From IMG/VR virus record IMGVR_UViG_3300025921_000030, positions 1-45,946 of that record: 45,946 nucleotides of DNA, one strand, 5' to 3'. Numbering within the stretch: the first letter of the stretch is position 1; every line of letters starts with the position of its first letter. Positions 9,370 to 16,059 of the stretch are shown here, in pieces. The notes under the pieces were generated by a model. That model was not told where the DNA came from, did not search any database, and saw only the letters and a program-made list of their open reading frames with translations. This DNA is from a virus. A program made the translations under genes and the position numbers.

Positions 9370-9395
9370 CGTCTACAAAGGAGACGTGTAACAAC

Positions 9396-9791
9396 ATGCT
9401 TAAAAGTATCTTAGGAGCACTCATAGGAGCACTGTTTGGCGCTTTGATTTTTAGCGCCTCACCTGCCATTGCATCAGAACATTGGATACCCATCGCCAAC
9501 CATATACTTGGCGATGTTGATTCAGTGAAAGTTGAGAAGAACGCTCAAGGGTTTGATGAAATCCACGGGCATTTCCGCAGTGACAGCCAAAATCATTACG
9601 ACTTCGACGCCAGTATCAATCTTCTTGAATGCGTCCAGAGCCCAAATGGCGGTAGGCTTGATCTTGCCTATTCCGATGAAAGCCATGAGGTTATTCATTG
9701 GCGAGTTGACGGTGACCATGTGTATGATTCTATCGGTCACGGTCTTTGTGTATTTGGAAAGGGTTATTGGGATAACCTCAAAGGTGATTGA
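9396..9791 (+). CDS. Exported protein, paralogue 1 of 3
   Basis: 131 residues from the ATG at 9396, which has an AAAGGAGA ribosome binding site and gives a good signal peptide (LKSILGALIGALFGALIF, cleavage after an AIASE-like site). The mature part has EHWIPIANHI, an FDASINLLEC strand and, near the end, DSIGHGLCVFG. These positions are shared with the products at 9793 and 10733: W-I/V-P/S near the mature N-terminus, a YDAS/YTAY strand leading to a Cys, and a second Cys in a D-x(4-5)-LC segment, suggesting one disulfide. Function unknown. Because it is secreted to the periplasm, superinfection exclusion or envelope modification is plausible. Confidence 0.75.
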   Translation: MLKSILGALIGALFGALIFSASPAIASEHWIPIANHILGDVDSVKVEKNAQGFDEIHGHFRSDSQNHYDFDASINLLECVQSPNGGRLDLAYSDESHEVIHWRVDGDHVYDSIGHGLCVFGKGYWDNLKGD

Positions 9792-9792
9792 T

Positions 9793-10164
9793 ATGCTTTG
9801 GAAAACTGTCTTAGGTGCAATAGCAGGCGCGTTATTATTCGGCTCGACGGCTGCCGCTACCAATTGGACGCCTCTAATTCAAGACAAAGATGGACACCTC
9901 TTGGTCGATTTGGATTCGACCAAGGCAATTACCCAAAAAGGTCTTGGTCCAATCGCCATTGTCAGCAAGTTCCGTCGCCTCGAAACCAATGATCAATATG
10001 ATGCCAGCGTCAGTGTTGGTGATTGCCTTTATGAGCAAGGCACCATCACCATCGGCACTGATCAGGTTGAGCAATGGTCGGCAAAATCAACCAAAACCTT
10101 TGATTTGGTAGCTCAATATCTTTGTATTTGGGCAGTCAAGACAGGGGTAATCGGGGGCGAATAA
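9793..10164 (+). CDS. Exported protein, paralogue 2 of 3
   Basis: 123 residues beginning one base after the previous stop. Signal peptide LWKTVLGAIAGALLFGSTAAA is followed by TNWTPLIQD, a YDASVSVGDCLYEQGTITIG segment and AQYLCIWAV. The two cysteines and the strand pattern match the 9396 and 10733 products, so this is a tandem duplicate. The signal region resembles paralogue 1 more closely (LGAL/AIxGAL), pointing to recent duplication of these two. Confidence 0.75.
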   Translation: MLWKTVLGAIAGALLFGSTAAATNWTPLIQDKDGHLLVDLDSTKAITQKGLGPIAIVSKFRRLETNDQYDASVSVGDCLYEQGTITIGTDQVEQWSAKSTKTFDLVAQYLCIWAVKTGVIGGE

Positions 10165-10166
10165 AA

Positions 10167-10457
10167 ATGAAAGACTTATTTGTCGGTCTCGGTTTTCTTG
10201 GCCTTGCATTTGCGATGCATTTTTATCCCGCACCGTTAACCTGTGTTGCGGTAGGCGCTTGGTATGACGTTGACCCTTACTGTAAGGGGGCGATTAAGGC
10301 GCAGGAGACTTATGATTTCTTGGGGTTTAGTTCTGCCGATGATATCAAAGCTTACTACACACTCGTTGATACCAATCGTCAACTCACCAAGGTCTTTCGG
10401 TTCATTAGTCTGATCAAAATTGATGACGAAATGCGCAAAAATGCTCACAATCCTTGA
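10167..10457 (+). CDS. Small exported or membrane-anchored protein
   Basis: 96 residues, ATG at 10167. A hydrophobic N-terminus (DLFVGLGFLGLAFAMHF) could be a signal or anchor, followed by two cysteines (LTCVAVG and DPYCKG), then a mainly helical, charged C-terminal half (DFLGFSSADDIKAYY, LIKIDDEM). Unrecognised. It sits inside the exported-protein cassette and overlaps the next tiny gene. Confidence 0.6.
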   Translation: MKDLFVGLGFLGLAFAMHFYPAPLTCVAVGAWYDVDPYCKGAIKAQETYDFLGFSSADDIKAYYTLVDTNRQLTKVFRFISLIKIDDEMRKNAHNP

Positions 10458-10539
10458 CCACCCCATTGTAATTCTTCTCAACCCGATTATGGTCCTCATT
10501 ATCGCCATAATCGGGTTATTCTTATGGCTGGAACGATGA
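10441..10539 (+). CDS. Tiny single-span membrane protein
   Basis: 32 residues, almost all hydrophobic (IVILLNPIMVLIIAIIGLFL). It overlaps the end of the previous gene by 17 bases and shares ATGA with the next start, so the three are coupled. A 12-bp inverted repeat, AACCCGATTATG with CATAATCGGGTT, lies inside this gene and could form a hairpin in the message. Probable membrane peptide. Confidence 0.5.
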   Translation: MLTILDHPIVILLNPIMVLIIAIIGLFLWLER

Positions 10540-10730
10540 CACCGTTTTGGATCAACGTCAGCGCTTTATTATACGCGGCAGGGCTGATAGCCTTGGACTG
10601 GTATGCCTACATCAACAGGGATCGGTCCAATTTCTGGCACAGCTTTTATACCGAACGGGCTCGGCAAACTGAATTCTTAATTGTCAGGCCCATTAAGTTC
10701 GTATACAAGTTATTCAAACGTGGGGGTTGA
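10536..10730 (+). CDS. Small membrane protein
   Basis: 64 residues from the ATG in the ATGA overlap at 10536. One transmembrane helix (ISALLYAAGLIALDW-like, written NVSALLYAAGLIALDWY) and then a cationic cytoplasmic tail ending in FKRGG. Its stop overlaps the region just before the third exported paralogue. Function unknown. Confidence 0.6.
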   Translation: MTPFWINVSALLYAAGLIALDWYAYINRDRSNFWHSFYTERARQTEFLIVRPIKFVYKLFKRGG

Positions 10731-10732
10731 CC

Positions 10733-11131
10733 ATGCGCTTGCTACTCGCTGCCCTTTCCTGCATCTTGTTCCTGCATCCCGCTCAAGCCGCTTGGGTTTC
10801 TCTCGCCACCAATGTCCAAGGCGAAGATAAGAGCCTATCGATGGTCAAGACCAGCCCTCCAGATGATTGGCTGGTTTCCGCCGACGTGCGCTTCGACGGC
10901 CTTGAGCCACATTACACGGCCTATGTGTCTCTTAATGATTGCCTTAGCCATGGGTCGGGTGTAATATCTTTCATCGATCCACTCGGACCAACCGAAAAGT
11001 TCCACTGGACTGAGAACGGCACCAAAGCCTACGATGTCGTGGCCTTATCCTTGTGCGAATGGGCCGAATTTAAGACGCGTGATTGGGGTTTCATTCAGGC
11101 AGGGTATGCCTTGCCACGCCGTCATCATTGA
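10733..11131 (+). CDS. Exported protein, paralogue 3 of 3
   Basis: 132 residues. Signal peptide RLLLAALSCILFLHPAQAA, then AWVSLATNV, HYTAYVSLNDCLSHGSGVI and YDVVALSLCEW, which line up with the paired cysteines and strand pattern of the 9396 and 9793 products. It is the most diverged of the three and ends in a His/Arg-rich tail. I chose ATG 10733 over a TTG at 10727. Confidence 0.75.
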   Translation: MRLLLAALSCILFLHPAQAAWVSLATNVQGEDKSLSMVKTSPPDDWLVSADVRFDGLEPHYTAYVSLNDCLSHGSGVISFIDPLGPTEKFHWTENGTKAYDVVALSLCEWAEFKTRDWGFIQAGYALPRRHH

Positions 11132-11138
11132 GGGGGCC

Positions 11139-11537
11139 ATGCCTAAAATTTATCGACCAACGCGCGACTCTACCCTGAGTTATGCCGAAGAATTGCGTCG
11201 GCAGGATGAAGCATCTGGGTTCGCTGTTCGGCACGTCGTCTGGGGACCTGATGCGGGAAGCGCCGATACCAATGAGAAAGCCCGCACCATTCTCTTTGCG
11301 CAATGGGAAGTCGAGCGCGGCTATTGCGCAACAATTCACACCCTTGATCAATGGACACTGAGAGACGCCTGTCGCCGTGCGAAGGGGCGTCTTTATCGTT
11401 TTCTGGACTGGATATTTGATATTAGAAACCCCTATGCAAAGGATGATGGGGATGAACATCATACCATGGGCAGATATCGCAGAGTTTGGAATTATCTACA
11501 CGGCAATCGCGACGGTATCAGTTTTCATCGCAGGTAA
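11139..11537 (+). CDS. Hypothetical protein
   Basis: 132 residues from ATG 11139 with a G-rich ribosome binding site. Starts PKIYRPTRDSTLSYAEEL and is hydrophilic, with FAQWEVERGYC and RAKGRLYRFLDWIFDI segments. The C-terminal part overlaps the tiny membrane gene at 11452 in another frame. No family recognised. Confidence 0.6.
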   Translation: MPKIYRPTRDSTLSYAEELRRQDEASGFAVRHVVWGPDAGSADTNEKARTILFAQWEVERGYCATIHTLDQWTLRDACRRAKGRLYRFLDWIFDIRNPYAKDDGDEHHTMGRYRRVWNYLHGNRDGISFHRR

Positions 11538-11571
11538 ATTGTGTGCAGTGAATAGCAAAAATGGAGAGTGA
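11452..11571 (+). CDS. Tiny membrane protein overlapping the preceding gene
   Basis: 39 residues from ATG 11452, placed 9 bases after an AAAGG element. A single membrane span (FGIIYTAIATVSVFIAGKL). It is out of frame with the 11139 gene. Weakly supported, but it fits the pattern of tiny membrane peptides in this cassette. Confidence 0.4.
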   Translation: MNIIPWADIAEFGIIYTAIATVSVFIAGKLCAVNSKNGE

Positions 11572-11573
11572 CG

Positions 11574-12059
11574 ATGACGAATATGGTTCGCCTTGAAATG
11601 TGGCGTGATGCGCTGGCCGCGTTGCCTGACAATCGTTTCAATATCTCGCGTTGGGCCACGTTTTCTGATGATAATATCACCGATGGATGGGATGCTGGTC
11701 CTTATAATATCGAGGACATGGCCGTACGCACTGTTTGTGCAGGCGGCCTTGCTTGCATGATTCCCGAGTTCAATGCTCAGGGCCTGAAACTTGAATATAT
11801 AAGTTTCCACTGCCGCCATATGTTTGCCCCAACGTATCAAGGCGCGCAATTCACCCGAGCCATCGCGCGGTTTTTTGACATCACCATAGAAGCGGCGAAA
11901 TTCCTGACGGCGCCTCAGAGCTATACTACTTGCAAAACAACACGTATATCGAAGGATTGGGTTCTGCATCGTCTCACGGAATTTATTGAGGCCAACCGCG
12001 AACTGAATCGCATCGTATCAGAACCGCAACTGGATCGATGCTATGATCGATCTGCCTGA
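11574..12059 (+). CDS. Soluble protein, LPDN-family paralogue 1 of 3
   Basis: 161 residues from ATG 11574. The ribosome binding site context (atggagagtgac) is repeated before the third copy at 12426, which fixes the start. Shared signature: LPDNRFNISRWAT, a Cys-containing AGGLACMIPEFNAQGL segment, a RAIARFFDI helix and EAAKFLTAP. The same order occurs in the products at 12043 and 12426. I do not recognise the family; it reads as a small helical domain. Tandem triplication with coupled overlaps suggests recent amplification. Confidence 0.65.
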   Translation: MTNMVRLEMWRDALAALPDNRFNISRWATFSDDNITDGWDAGPYNIEDMAVRTVCAGGLACMIPEFNAQGLKLEYISFHCRHMFAPTYQGAQFTRAIARFFDITIEAAKFLTAPQSYTTCKTTRISKDWVLHRLTEFIEANRELNRIVSEPQLDRCYDRSA

Positions 12060-12444
12060 TAAGCAATTTGACTTACATTCATGGGGAACGTGTGCCGCTG
12101 GCATCGCGGCCGAAATACCCGAATTCAAAATACTCGGGTTAGAATGCACTGTATGGAGCGGTCCTTGGTATGAAGGCCATGGTGGAAGCCGCGCCATCGC
12201 CAGTTTTTTTGATATCAGCGAAACAGAGGCGCAATATATTATCTATCCCAACCGTTATAATTTTTTAGAACGAAAACGATATTGGAATTGGCGCTCGTTT
12301 AAATTTGAAAGGTTTATCTCTAAAGAAATTTGCATCGCTCATATGGATCAGGTGATGCAACATTATCCCAAACATAAGCTGGAACCACCTCATTTCGAAA
12401 TCGCTGAAAAAATGGAGAGTGACACATGCACCTTGAACGTATGA
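12043..12444 (+). CDS. LPDN-family paralogue 2 of 3 (short N-terminus)
   Basis: 133 residues overlapping the previous stop by 17 bases. It begins directly at the conserved IDLPDKQFDLHSWGT motif, so it lacks the N-terminal helix of its siblings. Then CAAGIAAEIPEFKILGL, SRAIASFFDI and a tryptophan-rich segment. Unknown function, possibly a variant unit of the same complex. Confidence 0.65.
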   Translation: MIDLPDKQFDLHSWGTCAAGIAAEIPEFKILGLECTVWSGPWYEGHGGSRAIASFFDISETEAQYIIYPNRYNFLERKRYWNWRSFKFERFISKEICIAHMDQVMQHYPKHKLEPPHFEIAEKMESDTCTLNV

Positions 12445-12863
12445 AACAATGGGTCGAAGGTCTTATCGGTTTACCTGACAACCAATTTAACTTGGCTGGA
12501 TGGGAAACGCCAGGATATGATGGTCAACGTTGCTACTGCGCTGCTGCTTTCGCCGCGACTATGCCAGAGTTCAATAAACTTGGTCTGAGACAAGATGAGG
12601 TCGCCCGTCCCGAATTTAAAGGAAGTGTTGGGGTGGCGGCAGTTGCAAGGTTTTTTGGGATCAGACTTGATGAAGCGCTTTCTATTGTCTCGCCTGATTT
12701 TTATGCCGATAACGAGAAAGCCCTACGACCTTATGGTCCCTCTAATTGTCCGATGGTCACAAAGGAAGCTTGCATCGCCCGTATCGAAAACACCATGCTC
12801 GCCAATCTTGAAAAAGCGCGCGAAATCGAAAAACAAATCGCCATCGCCGTCGCTGGACTTTAG
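12426..12863 (+). CDS. LPDN-family paralogue 3 of 3
   Basis: 145 residues with the repeated atggagagtgac ribosome binding site. Carries GLIGLPDNQFNLAGWET, the Cys pair in RCYCAAAFAATMPEFNKLGL, AAVARFFGI and DEALSIVSP, then a charged C-terminal helix. The best-preserved copy of the three, and the last gene of the plus-strand cassette. Unknown function. Confidence 0.65.
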   Translation: MHLERMKQWVEGLIGLPDNQFNLAGWETPGYDGQRCYCAAAFAATMPEFNKLGLRQDEVARPEFKGSVGVAAVARFFGIRLDEALSIVSPDFYADNEKALRPYGPSNCPMVTKEACIARIENTMLANLEKAREIEKQIAIAVAGL

Positions 12864-12968
12864 GAGGGTTCGGGCGACCGTTCGCGCGGGGTCACTCTCC
12901 TGCGAATGAGTGCTCGATAGGGAGGGGCGAGCGTGGTGAAATTCCCGCTTGTCTCTCCCGCCAAACCC

Positions 12969-13253
12969 TTACGGTGTATTGGCAACAGGTGTTGCAACTG
13001 GAGTCGCCGTGTTGGCAGCAACAGTCACATTGACGATGACAGGCGCGACAGGAGGGGCGGCCGCGAGGACAGGACTGGGGGGTTCTGGCAAAGCCTCTTG
13101 CGATCCGCCCCTTCCCATAGCCGCATCCACGATATTGGCTCCAATCTCGCTGGCAGCGCCGCCAATGATGCCTCCAATGAGACTGCCTCCGAATGACGGG
13201 CGGCGTCTCCAATCCCAGGGTCTCGGGCGGCCCCAGCCACGGTTTCTGAACAT
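12969..13253 (-). CDS. Gly/Ala/Pro-rich small protein with a hydrophobic core
   Basis: 94 residues from ATG 13253, which has an AAGAGGAAACA ribosome binding site (the longer frame to 13301 lacks one). Basic N-terminus (FRNRGWGRPRPWDWRRRPSF), a glycine-zipper-like stretch (GGSLIGGIIGGAASEIGANI) and a Pro/Ala/Val-rich tail. Glycine-zipper segments often insert in membranes. It converges on the plus-strand cassette. Unknown. Confidence 0.55.
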   Translation of the reverse strand: MFRNRGWGRPRPWDWRRRPSFGGSLIGGIIGGAASEIGANIVDAAMGRGGSQEALPEPPSPVLAAAPPVAPVIVNVTVAANTATPVATPVANTP

Positions 13254-13290
13254 TGTTTCCTCTTGAATCGTTAACGACGGAGTATTTAGG

Positions 13291-13578
13291 ATGCAACTCA
13301 TATTCCAAGCAGTCTGGAAAGGCGTCGTCGGTGTCAGGCTGTGGAGCGGGGAACGTTACGTTGTAACGGAACGGCGACGGGATATCTTACGCCAGGACAT
13401 CAAGGTCGAGCTTGGCGGCGTCAACGGCCATAAGGTGTCCGCACAGACGGCAATGGACTGTCTGAACGATCTTATACGGGACCTGAAGAAATCCAACCCA
13501 GGACTCGAATTCGGGACACCAACACTACAATTCGAGGGTGCTGATGGGCCGCCCTCGCCGTCGTTGTCACTTCACTAA
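13291..13578 (+). CDS. Hypothetical protein on the opposite strand
   Basis: 95 residues, starting back-to-back with the minus-strand gene at 13253. Reads as a plausible globular protein (QLIFQAVWKGVVGVRLWSG, AMDCLNDLIRDLKK). The competing minus-strand frame looks less protein-like. Isolated orientation and no recognised family keep confidence moderate. A 7-bp hairpin follows its stop. Confidence 0.5.
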   Translation: MQLIFQAVWKGVVGVRLWSGERYVVTERRRDILRQDIKVELGGVNGHKVSAQTAMDCLNDLIRDLKKSNPGLEFGTPTLQFEGADGPPSPSLSLH

Positions 13579-13587
13579 GTAATCCTT

Positions 13588-13614
13588 GGAGACGAAGCCT
13601 ATCGAAGCGTCTCC
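13588..13614. repeat. Hairpin between convergent genes
   Basis: GGAGACG (13588-13594) pairs perfectly with CGTCTCC (13608-13614). No T-run follows on either strand, so it is not a classical terminator, but it sits between converging genes. Confidence 0.45.
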
Positions 13615-13634
13615 CCGCATGTGCTTTATTGAAG

Positions 13635-13901
13635 TTACTTCGTTGCTCCAGCGGGTCCTTGCCGTCCAGACGGCTTGTTGACGATCCAATTGCCAGGAGG
13701 ATCACCTTCTCCATCCCAATTCGCCACGGCTATCAAGGCATCATTGTAGGCACCATAGCACCAGCGTTGCTCGTAGCCAATCGGATCGATACCTTTGACC
13801 ACGGCCCAGGTGAACAAGAATCGTTGTAAAGCGATCCACTGCCCATTGGGAAGCTGACGCGGAAATTCGTAGCCGAGTGCTTCAATCTGTTCCTTGGTCA
13901 T
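13635..13901 (-). CDS. Hypothetical protein
   Basis: 88 residues from the ATG at 13901 (TAATG overlap with the upstream gene); an ATG at 13907 is possible but is too close to the AAGGAAG element. Contains EQIEALGYEFPRQLPNGQWI and FTWAVVKGIDPIGYEQRWCY. Reads like a small phage accessory protein; unrecognised. Confidence 0.6.
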   Translation of the reverse strand: MTKEQIEALGYEFPRQLPNGQWIALQRFLFTWAVVKGIDPIGYEQRWCYGAYNDALIAVANWDGEGDPPGNWIVNKPSGRQGPAGATK

Positions 13902-14098
13902 TACCATTTCTTCCTTGCAACGGCGTTGCGGATTTCTCTACCTAACGCCCAATGGACTCGGAACAAACGCCATTCCTTACTCCATTTCGGCCATCGCGCT
14001 ACCCAAGGACATGCGTCCATAGGCTGACCGCGAACACCATAGACATAACCTATGTTGCGGATACTCTCATTGGTTGGTTCTTCGGTTTCCTTAGCCAT
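13901..14098 (-). CDS. Hypothetical protein
   Basis: 65 residues, start at ATG 14098 overlapping the previous stop by 8 bases. Tryptophan- and Arg-rich (ACPWVARWPKWSKEWRLFRV). Part of a chain of overlapping small genes running from 15703 to 13635. Unrecognised. Confidence 0.55.
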   Translation of the reverse strand: MAKETEEPTNESIRNIGYVYGVRGQPMDACPWVARWPKWSKEWRLFRVHWALGREIRNAVARKKW

Positions 14099-14471
14099 CA
14101 GACGATTCCTCATAAGCTACATTATAGGTCCCCGACGTTTCATCGAAGGTGTCGAAACGTTCCGACCGTTTCTTCTTGGTGGTCTCCCCAAGAATGTGCT
14201 CAACATCAATTACGTCGCCGTCCAGCAATTGGTCATAATGCTTTTCGATGTAGTCATGGGCAACGGGCCATGTGCGACCGCCCCAATCGTAGGGGTCATA
14301 TTCCGCCCGTCCGTGACCGCGCGGGTCGATCAACAGGATAGGATGTATGGCTGGACCATAACCTGCCCTACCCAAGAGAAATTCCTGAATAGGATTGTCG
14401 GCGGCTATCTTGATTGCAAGCACGGGAATGAAAGTTGCCTTGTCTCTAACCTCTAACCACTTCGTTTGCAT
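14091..14471 (-). CDS. Conserved phage hypothetical protein
   Basis: 126 residues beginning QTKWLEVRDKATFIPVLAI, a start I associate with a family common in alphaproteobacterial phages. The central GYGPAIHPILLIDPRG and TWPVAHDYIEKHYDQL segments are also typical. Function unknown. Overlaps the next gene and follows the DUF3846-like gene by one base. Confidence 0.7.
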   Translation of the reverse strand: MQTKWLEVRDKATFIPVLAIKIAADNPIQEFLLGRAGYGPAIHPILLIDPRGHGRAEYDPYDWGGRTWPVAHDYIEKHYDQLLDGDVIDVEHILGETTKKKRSERFDTFDETSGTYNVAYEESSDG

Positions 14472-14780
14472 TTATTGTGCCTCCATGAATTCTTCGTCGC
14501 CAGACAGTATCACGATGTTACCAACGAGAACGTCATCAATAATGCCTTGATGTTGGTCCTCCCAAAGTGCAGTCGCAGATTCGTTGATTGGTAGACCGTC
14601 AAGTTTGCCTTCCTCATTACAGTAGGCAATCGCATCGTTGCCCATGAAGTGTTCGAACCCAGGAATAAACTCGATATGACCACCTACAGCTTTGGTAAGT
14701 TCGTCAAGTGTTGGCGGACGGTCCAATTCCTTCACAAAAGAATGGCCATCGGTTGTCTTGATTGTCATCGTGCCTTTCAT
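14472..14780 (-). CDS. DUF3846-like protein
   Basis: 102 residues, start in the ATGA overlap at 14780. The pattern VGGHIEFIPGFEH, AYCNEEGKLDGLPINESAT and a terminal GNIVILSGD matches the DUF3846 family found in phages and actinobacteria. Function unknown for the family. Confidence 0.7.
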   Translation of the reverse strand: MKGTMTIKTTDGHSFVKELDRPPTLDELTKAVGGHIEFIPGFEHFMGNDAIAYCNEEGKLDGLPINESATALWEDQHQGIIDDVLVGNIVILSGDEEFMEAQ

Positions 14781-14977
14781 TCCGCGTCCTCCACTTCAAG
14801 GCCATTGGCCCTGATACCTTCCACAATCGGTTCGATGTAACGGTGTTCGACCACAACTGACGGCCCCCATGATTGCCGATCATGGGAAAGGTGTTGTTCG
14901 GTCCATTCCTTCGCAGCCTCGGTCAGAGGCGTGAGTAGGAATATAGTGCCTTGGTTGCTTACAGAGAAGTCAGTCAT
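14777..14977 (-). CDS. Conserved phage hypothetical protein
   Basis: 66 residues from ATG 14977. The segment SNQGTIFLLTPLTEAAKEW, followed by HLSHDRQSWGPSVVVEHRYI, is a pattern recurring in phage and bacterial small proteins. Overlaps both neighbours. No known function. Confidence 0.65.
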   Translation of the reverse strand: MTDFSVSNQGTIFLLTPLTEAAKEWTEQHLSHDRQSWGPSVVVEHRYIEPIVEGIRANGLEVEDAE

Positions 14978-15263
14978 CCTTCTTTTCCTCCGTATACTTG
15001 TATTGGCCGAACGCTTTCGCATCAGGTGGATAGGAAATACCCTTGTCGCGTTCCCATTGGAAGTTTGTATAGTCACCGCCATCGGTCACGATCACCTTGA
15101 CGGTGATGCCAATGCGTGCTGCCACGTTCTTGATGTAGTGCTCAGCAGCTTCTACGGCTTCCTCGGGGGAGACGAAGCGGCGAACATATTCATGCGTCCC
15201 GTCCTCAAAAAACTGGACCGTCGAAAACTCGCCGCGCGTCTTACCGATATGTCCATCAGCCAT
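14970..15263 (-). CDS. Conserved phage hypothetical protein
   Basis: 97 residues with a good AAGGAGATAAAA ribosome binding site. Contains FSTVQFFEDGTHEYVRRFVS, EEAVEAAEHYIKN and ITVKVIVTDGGDYTNF. Probably a small alpha/beta protein. Function unknown. Confidence 0.65.
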   Translation of the reverse strand: MADGHIGKTRGEFSTVQFFEDGTHEYVRRFVSPEEAVEAAEHYIKNVAARIGITVKVIVTDGGDYTNFQWERDKGISYPPDAKAFGQYKYTEEKKDD

Positions 15264-15275
15264 TTTTATCTCCTT

Positions 15276-15464
15276 TTAGCCGTGACGTTGCCACCGCTTC
15301 TGAATACCCGACACAATAATGCCTTCGGCAACATCATGCCAATGACGTTCAACCTGTTTCGTCCGTCGCGCGTCTTTGGCCCGACGAAGGTCTTCATAAC
15401 GCCGCTTGCCTTGCAGCTTGCGGTTCTTGATGAATTGCTCGATCAGAGCGGGATTACCTGACAT
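15276..15464 (-). CDS. Small basic hypothetical protein
   Basis: 62 residues, strongly basic and helical (EQFIKNRKLQGKRRYEDLRR, AKDARRTKQVERHWHDVAEG), preceded by AAAGGAAACAAA. Could bind nucleic acid, but no family is recognised. Confidence 0.6.
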   Translation of the reverse strand: MSGNPALIEQFIKNRKLQGKRRYEDLRRAKDARRTKQVERHWHDVAEGIIVSGIQKRWQRHG

Positions 15465-15490
15465 GTGTTTTGTTTCCTTTGAGGTTTAAG

Positions 15491-15703
15491 TTATTGGCAC
15501 CATCCGTAGCGCGGGACGATATGCCATTTGTCGATAGTTTGCCGTGTGGCGTGACGTGCTTCTCTTTCTGTTGAATAGATGGGATCGCCTTGCACGTATT
15601 GACATTCACCATCCACTCTAATTAAGCTTGAAGCCCAGCGTCCGCGCCCATAAGACGCAATGTCAAATTCGAAACCCCGTCCATCTTTTCGGATAATTTT
15701 CAT
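15491..15703 (-). CDS. Hypothetical protein, first gene of the small-gene operon
   Basis: 70 residues with an AAGGAAGGTC ribosome binding site. Sequence (IIRKDGRGFEFDIASYGRGR, EREARHATRQTIDKWHIV) suggests a small mixed alpha/beta protein. Follows an unusually long untranslated leader of about 210 bases. Confidence 0.6.
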   Translation of the reverse strand: MKIIRKDGRGFEFDIASYGRGRWASSLIRVDGECQYVQGDPIYSTEREARHATRQTIDKWHIVPRYGWCQ

Positions 15704-15916
15704 GACCTTCCTTCAAACCTTGAATTTCAGGGGCGTGCCTTTAATGAATTTCCTTTGTTGAAAAAATAAGAGTCATGGACCTATGAGGGATTTTCACCCT
15801 GACCGTTTGTGCCTTGACGCGGTTCCTACGGTAGTCTCTGTCTCTTTCTTCTCAGTGTTCTTTTTGGCGGTGCGTGCCCCGAATTACCAGTCTCGGTGTC
15901 TCGTCTTATCCGCCAG
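15704..15916 (-). promoter_or_regulatory. Long leader of the small-gene operon
   Basis: About 210 bases between the predicted transcription start and the first ATG. It has no ORF with a good ribosome binding site and contains short hairpins (for example AGGG/CCCT around 15785-15800) and several GAGAC repeats. I do not recognise a riboswitch class. Confidence 0.3.
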
Positions 15917-15923
15917 TGATCCA

Positions 15924-15952
15924 TACATAAGTTAGACATATCTGACTGTCAA
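15924..15952 (-). promoter_or_regulatory. Sigma70-like promoter for 15703-12969
   Basis: On the minus strand TTGACA (15952-15947), 17 bp, TATGTA (15929-15924). It lies between the gp32 terminator and the small-gene operon. Confidence 0.7.
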
Positions 15953-16004
15953 GTATTTTCATGATGAAAAAATAGGAATCTTGTAAGCCTCGGAAAAGTC
16001 AACG

Positions 16005-16035
16005 AAAAACCCCCGCTACCGTGAGGTAACGAGGG
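16005..16035 (-). terminator. Terminator of the gp32 operon
   Basis: On the minus strand CCCTCGTTACC pairs with GGTAGCGGGGG around a TCAC loop, followed by TTTTT. It directly follows the gp32 stop. Confidence 0.85.
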
Positions 16036-16059
16036 CTCTTTTCGCAAAGGGAAAAGGTT

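Noticed and set aside
10475-10515. Terminator at the 12-bp inverted repeat
   Set aside because: It lies inside a tiny coupled membrane gene, has no T-run, and the operon evidently continues.
15704-15916. Known riboswitch in the long leader
   Set aside because: Only short hairpins and GAGAC repeats are visible; no recognised aptamer core.
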